Source: Fibrobacterota bacterium (GTDB lineage Bacteria > Fibrobacterota > Chitinivibrionia > Chitinivibrionales > Chitinispirillaceae). Taken from it: 64,000 nt of DNA. This document shows, piece by piece, positions 44,759 through 54,136 of the stretch. Position 1 is the first letter of the stretch, and each line of letters begins with the position of its first letter. Both the position numbers and the translations under genes were made by a program. The notes below the pieces were generated by a model. It was given only the letters and a program-made list of their open reading frames with translations. It was not told the origin of the DNA and ran no database searches. The stretch spans positions 1-64,000 of the forward strand of contig JAEYNR010000079.1 in NCBI GenBank assembly GCA_023412475.1, given 5' to 3'.

Positions 44759-45060
44759 ACTCCCGACGTCCCTTCCTATACAGTCAGCACCGATCAGTGT
44801 GACTCCCGACGTCCCTTCCTACACAATCAGCACCGATCAGTGTGACTCCCGATGTCCTTTCCTATACAGTCAGCACCGACCAGTGTGACTCCCGATGTCC
44901 TTTCCTACACAATCAGCACCGACCAGTGTGACTCCCGACGTCCCACCTTACACAGTCAGCACCGACCAGTGTGGACTCCCGATGTCCCTCCTTGCACTAT
45001 CACCATCGAATGGTGTGATTTCCGACGTCGCTGCCTGCGCTGCCACCAGGAAACAGTTCT
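44759..45060. repeat. 43-bp tandem repeat (minisatellite), about seven units
   Basis: Units run 44759-44801, 44802-44844, 44845-44887, 44888-44930, 44931-44974 (one extra G), 44975-45017 and a diverged one from 45018 to about 45060. Each starts ACTCCCGA(C/T)GTCC and ends with CACCGA(T/C)CAGTGTG. Units 1 and 3 share TATACAGTC and units 2 and 4 share TACACAATC, so the array grew by copying a pair of units (86 bp). As 43 is not a multiple of three, each unit shifts the frame. The two small frames that cross it are therefore unlikely to be genes. Confidence 0.92.
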
Positions 45061-45375
45061 ATTACCGACATCCGAATCTGAACTACAGGGTCTTTTAGTG
45101 CATTTTCCAGTTAATTGACTACGTTATTAAACCTGCTGACGGTGGTGGCTGGATAATCCCGAAGAAATATCACATAGCCGTCAGGTTTAATGAATGGAAA
45201 TCAAGTTTTAATGCTGGCAAGAAGATGTATTTAAAATTTACAAACCGGCATAATCAAACGGAGGGGTTATGAACTGCCATAAAGGGTGGTATCCGTCCCA
45301 ATTATGTACTGCATCCCCATAAATATCAATATATTATTCATTTAAACCTGATGGCAACGCGAATAAATTTCGGGA

Positions 45376-45440
45376 TTGATGCAGAAATGGTTGAAGCTCT
45401 GTTATGTTATATCTACAGGTGATAAGACCGAAAGAGCTGA
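45376..45440. repeat. 65-bp direct repeat, right copy
   Basis: Right partner of 44467-44531. The two copies bracket the 43-bp minisatellite and look like ends of a duplicated segment or the border of an Rpn-associated mobile unit. Confidence 0.8.
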
Positions 45441-45764
45441 CCATGCAAAGAGCTATAATCCAGGTTACAAACTGACCTTGAAGAACAGAGGTGTTACCTT
45501 GTGGTGTATTCCTGCAATAAGGCATCATGACTGTCACACTATTGTAAAATTTTTATTCCCGGTCCTTTGTCCCGTTTCGGATTTTCCATATTCCAGCTCT
45601 TATTTCGATTTTTCTTCTTCCTGAATCTTAGATTTATAAGAATTAACTATTCAATTGAATCAGTTTAATAAAATAAGTTATCATTTGAACGATTTATGTT
45701 TAAATGAATACTAAATCACAACGAGCATAAAGTGTAAAATATTAATTATAGGAATGTAGAGATT

Positions 45765-48700
45765 ATGAAATTATTGAATGTGTTCTGTCTGCTGGCAATT
45801 TTTGCATCCTCACTCTCTGCACAATTGGTCACAGACCCACTTCCTTATGCCCCAATTGCAGTCCCTTTGCCCGATACGATGGATCAGCTCTACAGAGATT
45901 CTATAAATCTTAAGTTTTCTCCTATTCGCATAAACCAGGCCGGATTTCGTCCTCAGGATAAAAAATTTTTCTATTACATAGGAAGTGCTCAATCAAGTTT
46001 TACTGTTATTGATGAAAACGGCAAAAGCGTAGGCAGTGGCTCGCTGCGTTCCACAGGGCAGACGACTTCTGCACAGTTGAAGATCAGGGCATCTAACAAT
46101 GCTACGCTGGTTTCCGGAGGAGACACTCGTTATGAGATGTCGAGTGAGAAGTTTTCAGGAACTATTCAGGAGGGTGAGCTGCCTGATGATCTTGCGCCTG
46201 GAAAATACCGGGTTGTAGTAAAAAGCGATACCTCTTATCCTTTTGTTGTTGATGAAAAAGTGTATAGCTGGGTTCGGGATGCGCTTCTCAAGTTTTATGG
46301 TATAAATCGTTGCGGAGATTCTCAATCCTGGTTTCATCCACCCTGCCATATTAAGGATGAGGTTACCGGTGGATGGCATGATTGTGGTGATCACCTCAAA
46401 GAGGGGGCAACGATGAGCTATACTGCGGCAGTCCTTGGTTTGGCTGCTGCTGCATTCTCTGATCGTGATGCCGATGTTTACAGTGCTAATCAAGGAATTA
46501 CACAGATTACGGATGGAATTCCGGATATTCTTTACGAAGCAAAACATGGAGCCGATTTTGTTCTGCAGTCTTATGATAAGGCTGGTGGGAAGGTTGGCAG
46601 CATGATTACATCTATGGGTGGATTTGGAAATCCGGGATGTGGAGATGATCATAGCTGGTGGGGACGTCCTGAATTTCAGGATAAGATGCCTGAAGATCGG
46701 GGTGGCCCGCCAAGATGCGCACGAAGCGAGCCTACAACCGATTATCTGGGAAAATATTGTGCGAATCTGGCTTTTGTCTCAAAACTAATGCGCCCCTACG
46801 ATGAAAACTATGCAGATCGATGCCTCGAAGCCGCAACAGATATCTATGAGTTTACAACGCCGAGATTGGATTTAACAAATACCGCTGCATACAATGGGGC
46901 AACTAATGTCACTGATGATGCGGGCTTTGGATGTCTCGCTCTTCTTTGGGCTACAGGAGACAGGAAATATCTTGAAGATCTTTGCTACGATAAAACCATC
47001 GGCAAATTGGCTAAAACAGAGACAGAAAGTCCGAAACTTTTCAATGGCGGATTGTTAACCAATTATGATCCGGTATTCTATCATGCCTCTGCAAATACAG
47101 ACTGGGCATCTGCTCATGCACATGTACTTTGGGGATTTTTCAGACTAATTCTCAGTGATGATACACTTTGTGAGAACCTTAATATTTTAGAAAATGAGCG
47201 GCTTAAACTAATCGAGAAAACGGTTTACAATCTTATTTCAAATCTTGGATCTGTTGGATTGGGTGATCAAATGATCCAACTTCCGGATAATGGTATCTGG
47301 GTTCCCCCAATTATAAAATATGAACTTCCCTGGTTCACTATGCATACTCAGATGGAGTGGGTCTGGAATCGTTACCAGGCTGGAAACATTACTGAAATGT
47401 ACTATTACTATGATATTGCATCCAGAATCCAGGGGCTTGAACTTCCTACTACTCCGGCTTCTACAGACTGGAAAGCAGAAGAGGTAAAGACAATTCTGGT
47501 TCGTATGCTCGATTATATGCTTGGTGTCAATCCCTGGGATATCAGTATGATTTATGGAGTAGGGGCAAAAAACTTCAACCACCCTCATCACAGGGCTGCA
47601 AATCCTGAAGGGAAAAACGTTCCTGGCGCTTTCTATCCATATATTCCACCGGTTGGTGCATTGCAGGGAGGGTACAAACCTACAGCTTCAGGACCAAACT
47701 TGTATGAAGAGCATTTCGATAATTACCATAAATCAGAGACCGGTATCGATGGCACCACAAACATCCTAATGCCGGTTATTGGATTGGCAAAGCAAGACAC
47801 AGTTGGTCCACCTGATGGCTCTGTCAGAATAATGTATGTCGGGTGTGATAATGCTATTATCGATATAAGGCAGACTCGTCTGGGTGATGCTGTCGTGAAG
47901 TACGGGAAAGGTGACGCTACTGACAAAACAGTTACATCTGATTCTTCGGGAGTTTTACACCGCATTGCTCTCAATGGGCTGGATGAAGGGACTTCGTACA
48001 GTTTCTATGTAATTGTCAAAGATAAGTTTGGAAGACAATCGACACTTAAAAATATCAATGAGGAGCGTCAGAAGGTAAACTTTACCTTTACTACAGCTCA
48101 GAACTGTCCTACTAATGCCGATATTCAGAATGTAAAAGTTTGCAGAGTTACCCATGACAGTGCCGAGATTTTCTGGTACACCCCTAACGGTGAGTTTGAC
48201 AGTAAAGTGGTTTTTGGCGAGCAGGTCCCGCCTGTTAATGTGCAGGATGGTGATGTTTCCGGACATCCGGCCAAGTTTCATTATGTAAAAATCGGCGGAC
48301 TGAAGGAAAAGACAAAGTACTACTTTTATGTGGAATCTGGTGAATCAAGGGATGACAATAAAGGTCAGTATTACACATTTACCACATCGGTTGAGCATGT
48401 AGAATTTGACGTAAGGGCAGTGCGATATGTCTGGGAAGGTATGCCCACGCTTGGTCTTAATATTATGAATCAGGATATTAAAAGCTATGATTCGCTGGAA
48501 TTAAGAATATATGTACGTGGTCCGGAAACTTATACCCTTAAAACAGGGACCTTTGGAAGAACTACTGACACTGTGGTAAAATTTGAAGACCATGTAATGT
48601 TCAGAGTTGACATTGGAATAAAATACCGCAGTGATGGTTATCAGGATAAGCATTTTAAAACCGATCTAGATAAATATGTGCAAAGCGCCAGACCTGTACG

Positions 48701-51497
48701 TATTGAGGACACCTATGATTCCGAGTCAAATACATGGGGGTATTATATACCTCTGCCAATGGGTCCTGCAGTAATGGAGTCAGGAGCACGATTCAGGATT
48801 GATGTCTCGATTTTAGCCAGAAGTCCTTATTACCCTTATCTGGATGCGTGGACTAGTCCTTCTCTTAAAGAGATAACTGATGATGACTGGAGTTTTGGAC
48901 CTCACAGCAAGGACGATGGTGAACCTTACGACTTTAGTGGTGTACCTGTAATGCCCAAGGAGTCTGTGGATGCCGATAATTTCAGAACACCAATTAATCA
49001 TTACATTACTGTTTATCGTAAGGGTGAATACGTATGGGGATATTCTCCATCTCAAAAAGAGCTGCAAAATAAGAAAACTCATTTCAAGCTTGTCACACAG
49101 ATTACTTCACCAATAAATAACCCGACTGCCGATTATTATCTGTATGAAGGAACCGCAAAGACAATATCGGTAAAAGGGCATGCAAATGTTACTCCTGTTG
49201 ATGGGATGATAAATGATATCTGGGTTAATGGAGTTCGTTTGCCGAAAGATCCATCTTCTTATGTAAAATGGAACGATACAAAACAGAATTATGACTTCGA
49301 TATTCCTGTTGCTGTGCGAAATGGGCGGAATCTGGCAGATGTTACTATATTTGCCGGACCATCAACAGATTGTGAAGAGTGCTTTGGTTGTGCTGTTTCA
49401 AATCACAGCTTTTTTATTGAAGCGCCTTTTATTCAGCAGTATCCCTCTCAGTTGAGCCTTAGAAATGATAAGATGCAACCGCTGGGTGATACCGTTAAAA
49501 TCGACACCTCGGTTTTCCATATTATTGTAACAGACCGCAACGGGAACAAAAATGCGAAGAAGAAAGATACTCTTTATGTCAGTGTTAAAAATCCTGAGTT
49601 AGGTGACCATATCGATGTCATGCTTCTGGAAACTGGAGATTCCACCAATACATTTCAGACCGTAAGTACAATTGCTGTGGTTGGTCTGCCTGCTTCACAG
49701 AGCGGGAAAAATCAGATTTCTATGGCAGGCGGGGATATGGTATGGATCAAATATATCGATCCTACAGACTCCACAGACAGTTCAGAAGCTTACATAATAA
49801 GTAAAGCTGACTTTCCGGTGGCTAAAAGAGGGTGGATAAAGGATACGGATGGAAACGGATCGATTGATCAACTGATTGTGGAATATTCAATCAAAGTGAA
49901 AGATCTTCCGGACTCGTTAAGCCTGGGATTTCCTGTTGCATCTAATATTCGATCTATAAAGCCCTCAGGTGATGAATTTAAATTGTCTGATTCCACCCAC
50001 CTGACTATCAATTTGAAACCAGAGCTTTTAGCCGGGATTACTGGCTTCAGATCTGTAGCTCAAAAGCAGGGGAAATCCTATTTAACTCATCAGAATTCAG
50101 TCAAAGTATCCACCTTTATTGTTGCAGACAGTGCCGGGCCAGTGCTTATTAATGATGCAGTGCTTTTTGAAAAGATCGATAAAAAAAGTGATGTTGATAC
50201 ACTTGTTATACGGCTATCTGAGTCGGTACCAAACACGAGTATAGAGGGAAATAATCTCCTTTTACGAAAAGGCGGAAAAGACTATCCGCTAGAAATTCAG
50301 AGAATTCTCAGGGCGGTACCGGATTCCCTTATCTTTACTGTGACAGTTAAGGGAGATGAAGAAATATCTGATGGGGATTCAATCTGGTTAAATCCAGAAG
50401 GGGTTTTGACCGATTATGCTGCTAATCAACCTCACTCTAAAAATCCCAGAGTACCTGTGACTGTAAAGGAGGCTGTACCACAAGTCAAATACTCCTGTTA
50501 TAAGGATACGGACCGGGATGGAGTAGTTGATTTGATAGTAGTGGAATTTCTGAAAGTGATACGCAAAGAGGATTTTAATTTTAAATTCACCTGGAGAGAC
50601 CATTCGGAAAAAAGTGCTGACCCTGATCTGTTGTCTTATACCGACGAGTCGAAGAAGAAAGTATCAATCGACATTTCCGACATGGTCAAAGACGAAATCA
50701 CATCAGGAGTGATGCGGTTGAGTGCAAAACATGCAGACTTCCCGGATAATAGAATAAATATTGATGTCACAGATAGTGCTGCACCGGTTATTATCTCCGC
50801 TCAGTTTGCTTCTGCTGATGATACCACCAGTAATAAACCGGATACATTAGTGGTTAATTTTTCTGAAGATGTCGCGGATATCGAAGATGACGAGCCATTT
50901 ATACTATATAACATTGAAAGCGCAAAACAGTACACGTTTACTGTCACTATTCCCGGCAGCAACATGGGTAGTACTCATAAATTCATGGTTAAATCGATAA
51001 ATGGTATCGAAATTCCCGGAGATATGGACTCTATCTGGATAAATGGCGATGCAGGTGTTTCAGATGAATATAAAAACAAAGTCACTACATCCGATAATCG
51101 TCACGCGCCAATGAAGGTTAAACAGGCCGACTTTACCATTATAGTAGATAAGGGACCTAATCCACTGGTTATAAACGAGTCGTTTTTCAAGGGTGACAAA
51201 CATAACCCATTTGACGGAAAACCGGGAATAGTTATCAGGGTGAAAGCTGTGGCAAAAGTAGTTACCAGGGTAAATATGCATGGTACTGTCGATATATACG
51301 ATGCTTTGGGAAATAAGGTCTTTAAAAGTGACTCAGAAAAATCACGTAATAATTCATCTAATATCTACTTTCTGTGGAATGGAATCAGCAGTAATGGAAA
51401 GTATGTGGCAAATGGAACTTATCATGCAATACTGCGGGTATATAGAGATGATGGACAAAGAACAGTTTCCAAATTTAATATAGGTGTGAAACGATAG
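45765..51497 (+). CDS. Giant secreted GH9 glycoside hydrolase, 1910 aa, multidomain
   Basis: Secreted beta-glucanase. Signal peptide about 1-19, CelD_N Ig-like domain about 50-165 (IRINQAGFRP), GH9 domain to about 675. Its catalytic Asp motif is GGWHDCGDH (about 202-210), the His motif FNHPHHRAANPEGK (about 604) and the acid Glu lies in KSETGIDGT (about 656). This sequence type differs from the GGWYDAGDYGKY type of the other two GH9 genes, so it is a separate GH9 branch. Two fibronectin III-like modules follow (about 679-776 and 779-876), then a large beta region. Two copies of a module opening with a calcium-type motif (KDTDGNGSID near 1360, KDTDRDGVVD near 1580) and containing DSA(G/A)PV come next, and a FlgD-Ig-like C-terminus (about 1839-1910) ends it. 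Confidence 0.92.
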   Translation: MKLLNVFCLLAIFASSLSAQLVTDPLPYAPIAVPLPDTMDQLYRDSINLKFSPIRINQAGFRPQDKKFFYYIGSAQSSFTVIDENGKSVGSGSLRSTGQTTSAQLKIRASNNATLVSGGDTRYEMSSEKFSGTIQEGELPDDLAPGKYRVVVKSDTSYPFVVDEKVYSWVRDALLKFYGINRCGDSQSWFHPPCHIKDEVTGGWHDCGDHLKEGATMSYTAAVLGLAAAAFSDRDADVYSANQGITQITDGIPDILYEAKHGADFVLQSYDKAGGKVGSMITSMGGFGNPGCGDDHSWWGRPEFQDKMPEDRGGPPRCARSEPTTDYLGKYCANLAFVSKLMRPYDENYADRCLEAATDIYEFTTPRLDLTNTAAYNGATNVTDDAGFGCLALLWATGDRKYLEDLCYDKTIGKLAKTETESPKLFNGGLLTNYDPVFYHASANTDWASAHAHVLWGFFRLILSDDTLCENLNILENERLKLIEKTVYNLISNLGSVGLGDQMIQLPDNGIWVPPIIKYELPWFTMHTQMEWVWNRYQAGNITEMYYYYDIASRIQGLELPTTPASTDWKAEEVKTILVRMLDYMLGVNPWDISMIYGVGAKNFNHPHHRAANPEGKNVPGAFYPYIPPVGALQGGYKPTASGPNLYEEHFDNYHKSETGIDGTTNILMPVIGLAKQDTVGPPDGSVRIMYVGCDNAIIDIRQTRLGDAVVKYGKGDATDKTVTSDSSGVLHRIALNGLDEGTSYSFYVIVKDKFGRQSTLKNINEERQKVNFTFTTAQNCPTNADIQNVKVCRVTHDSAEIFWYTPNGEFDSKVVFGEQVPPVNVQDGDVSGHPAKFHYVKIGGLKEKTKYYFYVESGESRDDNKGQYYTFTTSVEHVEFDVRAVRYVWEGMPTLGLNIMNQDIKSYDSLELRIYVRGPETYTLKTGTFGRTTDTVVKFEDHVMFRVDIGIKYRSDGYQDKHFKTDLDKYVQSARPVRIEDTYDSESNTWGYYIPLPMGPAVMESGARFRIDVSILARSPYYPYLDAWTSPSLKEITDDDWSFGPHSKDDGEPYDFSGVPVMPKESVDADNFRTPINHYITVYRKGEYVWGYSPSQKELQNKKTHFKLVTQITSPINNPTADYYLYEGTAKTISVKGHANVTPVDGMINDIWVNGVRLPKDPSSYVKWNDTKQNYDFDIPVAVRNGRNLADVTIFAGPSTDCEECFGCAVSNHSFFIEAPFIQQYPSQLSLRNDKMQPLGDTVKIDTSVFHIIVTDRNGNKNAKKKDTLYVSVKNPELGDHIDVMLLETGDSTNTFQTVSTIAVVGLPASQSGKNQISMAGGDMVWIKYIDPTDSTDSSEAYIISKADFPVAKRGWIKDTDGNGSIDQLIVEYSIKVKDLPDSLSLGFPVASNIRSIKPSGDEFKLSDSTHLTINLKPELLAGITGFRSVAQKQGKSYLTHQNSVKVSTFIVADSAGPVLINDAVLFEKIDKKSDVDTLVIRLSESVPNTSIEGNNLLLRKGGKDYPLEIQRILRAVPDSLIFTVTVKGDEEISDGDSIWLNPEGVLTDYAANQPHSKNPRVPVTVKEAVPQVKYSCYKDTDRDGVVDLIVVEFLKVIRKEDFNFKFTWRDHSEKSADPDLLSYTDESKKKVSIDISDMVKDEITSGVMRLSAKHADFPDNRINIDVTDSAAPVIISAQFASADDTTSNKPDTLVVNFSEDVADIEDDEPFILYNIESAKQYTFTVTIPGSNMGSTHKFMVKSINGIEIPGDMDSIWINGDAGVSDEYKNKVTTSDNRHAPMKVKQADFTIIVDKGPNPLVINESFFKGDKHNPFDGKPGIVIRVKAVAKVVTRVNMHGTVDIYDALGNKVFKSDSEKSRNNSSNIYFLWNGISSNGKYVANGTYHAILRVYRDDGQRTVSKFNIGVKR

Positions 51498-51518
51498 AAA
51501 CCCATGCCTCCGTACAAG

Positions 51519-51562
51519 CAGGTCCTGTTTCCATGTAATGTGGAAATGGGGCCTGTTTTTTT
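51519..51562 (+). terminator. Rho-independent terminator after giant GH9 gene
   Basis: CAGGTCC (51519-51525) pairs with GGCCTG (51550-51555), the inner TTTCCA pairs with TGGAAA, and seven T follow. It starts 21 bases after the stop codon. Confidence 0.85.
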
Positions 51563-51589
51563 AGGCCTGTTCCAGCAGGCAAAAGTAAA

Positions 51590-51910
51590 ACGAATAATCA
51601 CGAATGGCCACGAAAAGGAATAACTCAGTCTGGGCTTTTGTTTCTGAATCGTGCATATTTGTCTTGAGGTCTCATTCTTAATCGTTAGTATTCATGTTAA
51701 TTCCTGAAAACCAGGAAAATCCGAAGTCCCCCACATAAGCCTCAAATTTTAAGTATGGTTCAACTCATGGTATTCTTTTTCCTGTTTTGAATTTCGTGAT
51801 TCGAATTTTCCTTCAATCTCATGAGGTCAATTCATATTAAGCCGCTTTCGCCTCATTTATTCTTTTTTACACTTTCGCGAATCTTATTTATCTGTTCAAT
51901 TGACAGGCCG
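51590..51910. repeat. Diverged 300-bp direct repeat, left copy
   Basis: Contains CCACGAAAAGGAATAACT, AATCCGAAG, TTCGTGATTC-like and CGAATCTTATTTATCT words that recur in the same order in 52835-53125. It includes the 3' end of the broken Rpn gene. Confidence 0.65.
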
Positions 51911-52766
51911 GTATAAAGGGTGATTTTTTCGTCTGGTTCATGATTTATTATCATATTTAGTGCTGTTTTTTCAATCCCTTCAACTCTGCCTTCAATTTTG
52001 CCCTTCTCCCAAACTTCCTTTTCCCATTTTTTTGCTCTTGTCTCAAGCATATTTTTAACCTCCACTAAGTCATCTATGCCTTTAATCAGCTTCGAGTTCT
52101 CATCTATATCATAGATTCGGAAAATTCGATTGATTATGCCTTGAATTATTTCTGCCCCACAGGTCTTTTTTATTACCTCTTTCAAAATACCAGCCAGCTC
52201 ATCCCAGTTTTCACATAACTGCACAGGGTTATTGTTTTCAATGTAGAAAACTGCAGAAGCAGTATTACGCAGCTCTACCAGATCACGTTTGGGTACTTCA
52301 TTTATTACTATTTTATAATATTTAAACTCAACCATATACTCTTTTGGTACCAGCGAATCATAGAATAGCTCGCTTAATCTCTCCGGCGCATCCCATTTCT
52401 TATCGACATTAGTAATGAGAATTGCAAATGATGGATAAAAAAACTTCAGCTTGCGGCTCCTGCGCAACTCATCATAGAACTCCAGCATATATCTGGCCAT
52501 CCTCAAAGCCATGAACCGGTCGACCGTAGACTGAAACTCGATAAAAAGGTAGATGTAAGAGGGGCGGCCATGGAAATTTATTTCATAGATTACATCAGCG
52601 TGGCGTGATTTTTCTGAGGTAGGAATAAAATTAGGTCAAGCTTCTTTAATGATTTGAAATCCAGCTCTTTGACAAAATCCTCATAAACGAAGGATCTGAG
52701 AAGATCCTCAACAACCGCGGGGTAACTAAAAATGCGCACGAACCAGTTATGGTGTTTTTGTCGCAT
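51853..52766 (-). pseudogene. Second Rpn family nuclease gene, frameshifted
   Basis: The N-terminal part MRQKHHNWFVRIFSYP to FKSLKKLD reads in one frame (52766 down to about 52632) and then stops in that frame. The neighbouring frame continues without gap: NFIPTSEKSRHADVIYEI, FIEFQST and then the 219-residue frame starting MALRMARY, ending at 51853. A loss of one base near 52630 explains this. The restored protein has the nuclease Asp (HADVIYEI) and Glu-x-Gln (IEFQS) pattern of the Rpn group and a C-terminal helix with IEGRVEGIEK. It belongs to a different Rpn subgroup from the gene at 43346. It is inactive unless the shift is a sequencing error or is bypassed. Confidence 0.8.
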
Positions 52767-52834
52767 GGTTTTAATATAAATAGAGCCTGTTTCCGCAGGT
52801 AAGATAAGCACTAATCACATGAATTGGGAAACGC

Positions 52835-53125
52835 GAATAGCCACGAAAAGGAATAACTAAAACATGATTATTCGTTTTGAGATATCGTTTTTATTCATAA
52901 GTATTTGCACTAATTGCTGAAAATTAGGCACTAAAATCCGAAGCACCCTACATAGCCGCAATTTCATTATGGTTAAAACTCTGTGATTTAATTCCTGTTT
53001 CGAATTGAGTGATTTTGTATTTCGGAGTTTCTTGTAAGGTTAATTCGCACTTAAGCACCTTTCGACTAATTTATTATATTTTGCACATGCACGAATATTA
53101 TTTATCTATCTGTTTGAATTATTAA
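52835..53125. repeat. Diverged 300-bp direct repeat, right copy, with remnant of an Rpn 3' end
   Basis: Matches 51590-51910 in order: CCACGAAAAGGAATAACT at both, CTGAAAA..AGG, AATCCGAAG(C/T), ACATA(A/G)GCC, TAATTCGCAC versus CAATTCATAT, then CTTTCG(A/C)CT and CGAATATTATTTATCT. The last part corresponds to the coding end of the broken Rpn gene, so a second copy of that gene once lay here and has been lost except for its tail. Confidence 0.6.
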
Positions 53126-53488
53126 GACTTTTAACCCTGTGAAAGGGAGAGCACACTCGCTGAAGGGTGGTTTTCAGTTTAAAATTTTACCTCTGCTAAT
53201 CCGTACTTTATAGTTTGAAGTAAATAGTATTGCCAAAGACTGAATTTTGTGCAGGAGACAAGTGTTTGCCTGAACGGTTATGATAGACAGGCGTACTCAT
53301 TCTATTCTATAAAGATTTCAGCTATGGTTTAACTTGCAAAGATCATCGCAAAAAGTCATATTCCAAGGGTAATTTTTTAAAAGCAGAGAACCGCAATAGA
53401 TTGCCGCAAATATAACAGGTAATAATATTGTGCATAATGTTTTTCAGTACTTTGAAGTGAAGACTTATATAAGAGTAAAGAGAGTAAA
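53126..53488. other. Intergenic, no gene recognised
   Basis: 360 bases up to the M50 protease gene. Only short frames exist. AT-rich towards the end, where the promoter of the protease-kinase pair probably lies. Confidence 0.5.
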
Positions 53489-54136
53489 ATGGATGCAGAG
53501 TTATTTATATTAAGAATCCCTGCGATTCTTCTTGCCCTGACTATCCATGAGTTTGCTCATGGATGGATGGCGATGAAGCTGGGAGATCCCACAGCCAGAG
53601 ACGCAGGACGCTTGACACTTAATCCTGTTGCACATTTGGATGTCGTTGGAGCGCTGATGCTTCTCTGGGGGCCATTTGGATGGGCTAAACCAGTTCCGGT
53701 CAACGGGTATTACTTTAAAAAGCCTAAAAGAGACATTTTACTGGTTAGTGCTGCAGGACCGATATCCAATATTTTGCTTGCTTTTGTTCTTGGTTCACTT
53801 CACAGAATACTTCTGGTTTTTTCACCAGAACTTATTAATTCAGTTCCTTACCTTCAGCAGTTTTTGTTTTTAACCATACTGCTCAATTTAGGTATCTCAT
53901 TTTTCAACCTTTTGCCCATACCACCCCTGGATGGATCTAAAATTCTTCTAGGTATGCTTCCAGATAAATGGATTCCTGTATATCTGGAAAAAACTAAACA
54001 CGTACCTTTAATTTTTATAGCATTATTAGTATTTGACTGGATAGCTAATAAACCGGTTTTTTCAAAATACCTTTTTATGTTTTTCGAACCGTACCAGGCA
54101 TTCTGGATGCACCTTATCTATGGAAAGCTTTTCTGA
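53489..54136 (+). CDS. Site-2-type membrane metalloprotease, M50 family
   Basis: A 215-residue intramembrane zinc protease of the short M50B type. The zinc motif HEFAH (20-24) lies in the first hydrophobic helix, and the third ligand region is PPLDGSK (near 150), the NPDG-like motif of the family. Four to five hydrophobic segments are visible. It has no PDZ domain, unlike RseP. The substrate is unknown; members cut membrane-bound regulators or signal-peptide remnants. AAAGAGAG lies ahead of the ATG. The stop shares one base with the ATG of the next gene (TGATG overlap), so the two are translated together, though a functional connection to heptose synthesis is not obvious. Confidence 0.9.
   Translation: MDAELFILRIPAILLALTIHEFAHGWMAMKLGDPTARDAGRLTLNPVAHLDVVGALMLLWGPFGWAKPVPVNGYYFKKPKRDILLVSAAGPISNILLAFVLGSLHRILLVFSPELINSVPYLQQFLFLTILLNLGISFFNLLPIPPLDGSKILLGMLPDKWIPVYLEKTKHVPLIFIALLVFDWIANKPVFSKYLFMFFEPYQAFWMHLIYGKLF

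Larger units (their letters stand above)
44447..45764. other. 1.3-kb non-coding region rich in repeats
   Basis: Apart from the direct repeats and the 43-bp array, it holds a hairpin TCCTCCG/CGGAGGA near 44550-44580 and a three-copy word TTAAACCTG(A/C)TGACGG-like in alternating orientation (45126-45142, 45176-45195 reversed, 45336-45355). The last 150 bases before 45765 are AT-rich and probably carry the GH9 promoter. Nothing supports a protein gene. Confidence 0.6.

Noticed and set aside
44759..45060. CRISPR array
   Set aside because: The units follow each other without unique spacers, and no cas gene lies in the window.
44852..45118. 88-codon plus-strand frame through the minisatellite (and a second one at 44895-45098)
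   Set aside because: The 43-bp period shifts the frame with every unit, neither frame has a ribosome binding site, and the composition is unlike neighbouring genes.
45376..45624. 82-codon frame over the right direct repeat
   Set aside because: It starts inside the repeat; the left copy of the repeat has a different frame with stops, so no shared protein is encoded.
45765..51497. Dockerin domains in the giant GH9 because of DTDGNG motifs
   Set aside because: The two motifs are about 220 residues apart and stand in beta-rich modules, whereas a dockerin has two loops about 25 residues apart in helices.
52590..52811. Separate 73-codon gene beside the 219-codon gene
   Set aside because: Reading the neighbouring frame joins both parts into one Rpn-type protein with the nuclease motifs across the junction, so it is a single frameshifted gene.
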